Shown here piece by piece: positions 60,627-64,000 of a DNA stretch of 64,000 bases. Source of the stretch: Pseudoduganella flava (lineage in GTDB: Bacteria; Pseudomonadota; Gammaproteobacteria; Burkholderiales; Burkholderiaceae_D); contig NZ_VLKW01000004.1 in the NCBI RefSeq assembly GCF_007830495.1, positions 62,001-126,000 of the forward strand, written 5' to 3'. Each line of letters begins with the position of its first letter. Position 1 is the first letter of the stretch. The notes below the pieces were generated by a model. That model searched no databases and had not been told where the DNA came from. It was given only the letters and a program-made list of their open reading frames with translations. The position numbers and the translations under genes were made by a program.

Positions 60627-63503
60627 TTATGCGTACTTGCGTACCTCGCCCGGGCCGAACAGGTTGCTGTGGCAGCGGCCGCACAAGGTCGGGTGGTCCG
60701 CATGCGCGCCCACGTCGGCGCGGTAGTGCCAGCAGCGCTCGCACTTCGCCTCGTTCGACGCGGCCACGGCGACCGCCTCGTCGTCGGCGCCGGCCACTTC
60801 GATGGCCTTGGCCAGCGACGTGATGAAGACGAACTTCAGGTCGTCCTCCAGGCTGGCCAGCGCGCGGTACTTGTCGCCGGCGGCGCGGATTTCCAGCTCG
60901 GCCTGCAGCGACGAGCCGATCGCCCCGGAAGCACGCAGGTCTTCCAGCTGCTTCGTCACGTCGGCCCGTACGGCCAGGATGGTTGCGTACTTCGCCAGCA
61001 GCGCCTCGGCATCGGCGACGGCCGGCAGCTGCCACCACGTCTGCGTGTAGATCGTTTCTTCGCTGGCGGCGAACTGGTCGCCGGCTGCGAACACGGCCCA
61101 TGCTTCCTCGACCGTGAACGACAGGATCGGGGCCAGCATGCGCAGCAGGCTTTGCGTGATGTGCCACAGCGCCGTCTGCGCCGAGCGGCGCGCCTTCGAA
61201 TCGACGGCCGTCGTGTACAGGCGGTCCTTCAGGATGTCGAGGTAGAAGCCGCCCAGGTCTTCCGAGCAGTAGTTCTGCAGCTTCGACACCACCGGGTGGA
61301 ACTCGTACTGGTCGTAGTGCTTCTGCACGACGGCCTGCAGCGCGGCCAGGTTGGCCAGCGCGTAGCGGTCCGTTTCCAGCAGCTCGTCGATCGCCACCGC
61401 ATTGGTTTTCGGATCGAAGTCCGACGTGTTCGCGAGCAGGAAGCGCAGCGTGTTGCGCAGGCGGCGGTACGACTCCGTCACGCGCTTCAGGATCTCGTCC
61501 GAGATCGACAGCTCGCCCGTGTAATCGGTCGAGGCGACCCACAGGCGCAGGATGTCGGCGCCCAGCGTCGACGAGATCTTGTCCGGTGCCAGCGTATTGC
61601 CGAGCGACTTCGACATCTTCTTGCCTTCGCCATCGACGGTGAAGCCGTGCGTCAGGAGGGCCTTGTACGGCGGGCGGCCGTTCAGCATCGACGACGTCAG
61701 CAGCGACGAGTGGAACCAGCCGCGGTGCTGGTCCGAGCCTTCCAGGTACAGGTCGGCCGGGAAGTGCGACTGTTCGGCGTGCGAGCCGCGCAGCACCGTC
61801 TGGTGCGTCGTGCCCGAGTCGAACCACACGTCCAGCGTGTCCTTGTTCTTCACGTAGTGCGCGGCGTCGTCACCCAGCAGTTCCTGCGGATCGAGCGTCA
61901 GCCATGCGTCGATGCCGTTCTTCTCGATGCGCTGCGCCACCTGTTCCAGCAGCTCGGCGGTACGGGGATGCAGCTCGCCCGTTTCCTTGTGCACGAAGAA
62001 CGCCATCGGCACACCCCACTGGCGCTGACGCGACAGCGTCCAGTCCGGACGGTTGGCGATCATGCCGTGCAGGCGCGCCTTGCCCCAGTCGGGGAAGAAC
62101 TGCGTCGCCTCGATGCCTTCCAGCGCCGTTTCGCGCAGGGTCGAGCCGCCGTCGATCGGCTGCACGTCCATGCCGGCAAACCACTGCGACGTGGCGCGGT
62201 AGACGATCGGCGTCTTGTGGCGCCAGCAGTGCATGTAGCTGTGGTCGAACATCTTCAGTTCGAACAGCGCACCCGCTTCGCGCAGCGCGTCGCAGATCGG
62301 CTTCGACGCTTCCCAGATCGTCATGCCGCCGAACAGCGGCAGCGACGACACGTATTTGCCGTCACCCATCACCGGGGTCAGGATCTCGTCGTCCTTCATG
62401 CCGTGCTGGCGGCACGAGATGAAGTCGTCCAGGCCGTACGCCGGCGCCGAGTGCACGACACCGGTGCCGCTGTCCGTCGTCACGTAGTCGGCCAGGTAGA
62501 CGGGCGAGTAGCGGTCGTAGAAAGCGTCGCGCGCATGCAGCGGGTGCTTGAAGCGGATGTTCTCCAGCTGCGCGCCCTTGGTGGTCGCGATGACCTTGCC
62601 TTCGAGCTTGTAGCGCTGCAGCGCCGCCTCGACGAGGTCCTGCGCGAGGATCAGCAGCAGCGGCGAATTTTCACCATTCACGTCGCGGCTCGTCTCGACC
62701 AGCGCGTACGTCACTTCCGGGTGCACGTTCAGCGCCTGGTTCGACGGGATCGTCCACGGCGTCGTCGTCCAGATGTTGATGAAGCCCGTTTGCGTGGGCA
62801 GCGCCGGCAGGCCGAAGGCGGCGGCCAGTTTATCGTGTTCGGCGAACGGGAAGCCGACGTCGATCGCCGGATCGCGCTTGTCCTGGTATTCCACTTCCGC
62901 CTCGGCCAGTGCGGAGCCGCAGTCGAAGCACCAGTTCACCGGCTTCAGGCCACGGTAGACGTAGCCTTTTTCCAGCAGCTTGCCCAGCGCGCGCAGTTCG
63001 TCGGCCTCGTTACGATAGGCCATCGTCATGTACGGATTGTCCCACTCACCCAGCACGCCCAGGCGGATGAAGCCGGCGCGCTGGCGGTCGATCTGCTCGA
63101 GCGCATAGGCGCGCGCCTTCGTCAGCACTTCGGCCGTCGGCAGGTTCTTGCCGTACTGTTTTTCGATCTGGATCTCGATCGGCATGCCGTGGCAGTCCCA
63201 GCCCGGCACGTACGGCGCGTCGAAGCCGGCCAGCGTGCGCGACTTGACGACGATGTCCTTCAGGATCTTGTTGACGGCGTGGCCCAGGTGGATGTCGCCG
63301 TTGGCGTACGGTGGGCCGTCGTGCAGCACGAACCTCGGCCGTCCCGCGGCCGCCTTGCGGATGCGCTGGTAGATCTTCTTGTCTTGCCACTGTTTCACCC
63401 AGCTCGGTTCCCGCTTGGCCAGGTCGCCCCGCATCGGGAACGGCGTTTCAGTCATGTTGACCGGGTATTTGCTCTCGGTCTTTTTCGGCTTGTTGTCGGA
63501 CAT
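60627..63503 (-). CDS. ileS: Isoleucyl-tRNA synthetase
   Basis: 958 residues from the ATG at 63503. The class I signatures are [15 protein letters not shown] (HIGH-type) and [10 protein letters not shown] (KMSKS). The CP1 editing domain is present ([15 protein letters not shown]). A C-terminal zinc-binding domain reads [24 protein letters not shown]. Length fits the bacterial (938-940 residue) type with extra residues at the N-terminus. The frame is open upstream to 63557, but that adds a non-conserved tail. Confidence 0.97.
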   Translation of the reverse strand: MSDNKPKKTESKYPVNMTETPFPMRGDLAKREPSWVKQWQDKKIYQRIRKAAAGRPRFVLHDGPPYANGDIHLGHAVNKILKDIVVKSRTLAGFDAPYVPGWDCHGMPIEIQIEKQYGKNLPTAEVLTKARAYALEQIDRQRAGFIRLGVLGEWDNPYMTMAYRNEADELRALGKLLEKGYVYRGLKPVNWCFDCGSALAEAEVEYQDKRDPAIDVGFPFAEHDKLAAAFGLPALPTQTGFINIWTTTPWTIPSNQALNVHPEVTYALVETSRDVNGENSPLLLILAQDLVEAALQRYKLEGKVIATTKGAQLENIRFKHPLHARDAFYDRYSPVYLADYVTTDSGTGVVHSAPAYGLDDFISCRQHGMKDDEILTPVMGDGKYVSSLPLFGGMTIWEASKPICDALREAGALFELKMFDHSYMHCWRHKTPIVYRATSQWFAGMDVQPIDGGSTLRETALEGIEATQFFPDWGKARLHGMIANRPDWTLSRQRQWGVPMAFFVHKETGELHPRTAELLEQVAQRIEKNGIDAWLTLDPQELLGDDAAHYVKNKDTLDVWFDSGTTHQTVLRGSHAEQSHFPADLYLEGSDQHRGWFHSSLLTSSMLNGRPPYKALLTHGFTVDGEGKKMSKSLGNTLAPDKISSTLGADILRLWVASTDYTGELSISDEILKRVTESYRRLRNTLRFLLANTSDFDPKTNAVAIDELLETDRYALANLAALQAVVQKHYDQYEFHPVVSKLQNYCSEDLGGFYLDILKDRLYTTAVDSKARRSAQTALWHITQSLLRMLAPILSFTVEEAWAVFAAGDQFAASEETIYTQTWWQLPAVADAEALLAKYATILAVRADVTKQLEDLRASGAIGSSLQAELEIRAAGDKYRALASLEDDLKFVFITSLAKAIEVAGADDEAVAVAASNEAKCERCWHYRADVGAHADHPTLCGRCHSNLFGPGEVRKYA

Positions 63504-63553
63504 GGTAATTCTTGATTGAGTAAATCGGTCGGTGTCGGGGGGAGAGCCGGCAC

Positions 63554-64000
63554 TCAAATTCGGTCGGTCGCGGTGACTGCGCCGCTGCGCTCGCGGAAGT
63601 ATGCGCGCGCTTCCTCGGCGTCGCGGTCGATCGCGGCGGTCAACGTAGGCAGGTCGATGAACTTGGCCTCGTCGCGGATCTTCTTCAGGAATTCGATCTT
63701 CACGCGCCGGCCGTAGCAGTGGCCGGCGAAGTCGAACACGTGAACCTCCAGCAGCACGCGGCCCGCATCCTCGACGGTCGGGCGCACGCCCAGGCTTGCC
63801 ACCGCCGGCAGCGGCGCGTCGGCCAGCCCGTGCACCTGCACGATGAAGATGCCGGCCAGCGCCGGGCGGTGCGGCACGCGCAGGTTCAACGTCGGGTAGC
63901 CCAGCGTGCGGCCCAGCTTCTGGCCGTGGATCACGTGGCCGGAGATCGAATACGGGTGGCCCAGCAGGCGCTGGGCGCGGCCGAAGTTACCGTCCGCCAG
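63554..64000 (-). CDS. ribF: Bifunctional riboflavin kinase/FAD synthetase, C-terminal part
   Basis: The frame runs off the right edge; 148 residues of the C-terminal (kinase) domain are visible. It reads [40 protein letters not shown], followed by the conserved [11 protein letters not shown], then [48 protein letters not shown]. That is the riboflavin kinase domain. It precedes ileS by 51 bases. Confidence 0.95.
   Translation of the reverse strand: MADGNFGRAQRLLGHPYSISGHVIHGQKLGRTLGYPTLNLRVPHRPALAGIFIVQVHGLADAPLPAVASLGVRPTVEDAGRVLLEVHVFDFAGHCYGRRVKIEFLKKIRDEAKFIDLPTLTAAIDRDAEEARAYFRERSGAVTATDRI

Noticed and set aside
60537..63515. 992-codon plus-strand open frame opposite ileS
   Set aside because: Codon mirror of ileS; ileS has all catalytic and zinc motifs, and the antisense protein has none.

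Overview
The window is chromosomal DNA from a high-GC betaproteobacterium, most likely Massilia or another Oxalobacteraceae member of the Burkholderiales. The evidence is the gene content and protein character of the backbone: rpmB-rpmG next to radC, fkpB-ispH, livHMGF, a CysB-type regulator behind cysTWA, a phasin, and a dut-coaBC-lspA-ileS-ribF block. No database search was possible, so the genus is an inference.

Backbone left of the island (1-8973): a truncated envelope protein, a barstar-like inhibitor, purN, an RsmB-type rRNA methyltransferase with an MscS-type channel, a fatty acid desaturase, a secreted unknown protein, a divergent HTH regulator/SDR oxidoreductase pair, and rpmBG.

Genomic island (8974-24857, 15,882 bp): radC is cut in two. 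Its C-terminal part lies at 8745-8973 and its N-terminal part at 24856-25301. Removing the island rejoins them into a 225-codon frame. Both junctions carry a TG (CA on the other strand) dinucleotide. The reconstructed attB and attP are each inverted repeats centred on it, as expected for the large serine integrase at the left end. The cargo comprises a second, small serine recombinase, an AT-rich SIR2-domain protein that resembles anti-phage NADases, an AlpA-like regulator, an HUH replication initiator, an unknown divergent protein, and a roughly 1.05-kb ORF-free stretch. That stretch is packed with hairpins, many capped by GAAA-type loops, and ends in a strong intrinsic terminator: a candidate giant structured noncoding RNA and the most interesting object here. 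Then follow an orphan PD-(D/E)XK-type protein, a type II restriction-modification pair (XamI-like endonuclease and N6-adenine methyltransferase), a decayed gene and a GNAT-like protein. Gene style and base composition differ clearly from the backbone.

Backbone right of the island (24858-64000): fkpB-ispH; livHMGF behind a leader with a Leu/Ile-containing small ORF and a terminator; a PLP ammonia-lyase with its DauR-like regulator; a phasin; EamA transporter, nitroreductase, PBP7-type peptidase, IclR regulator and diacylglycerol kinase; a split sulfate-uptake regulon (sbp, then cysTWA-cysB, separated by two genes and a MITE-like repeat); a TonB-dependent receptor; an aldo/keto reductase; pyrD, the two N-degron transferases bpt and aat, and a Nudix hydrolase; initiator tRNA-fMet; a MerR-TipAS regulator, an AlkA-type glycosylase and an EamA transporter; an XdhC-like protein; a degenerate M48-like lipoprotein; and dut-coaBC-lspA-ileS-ribF (ribF runs off the right edge).
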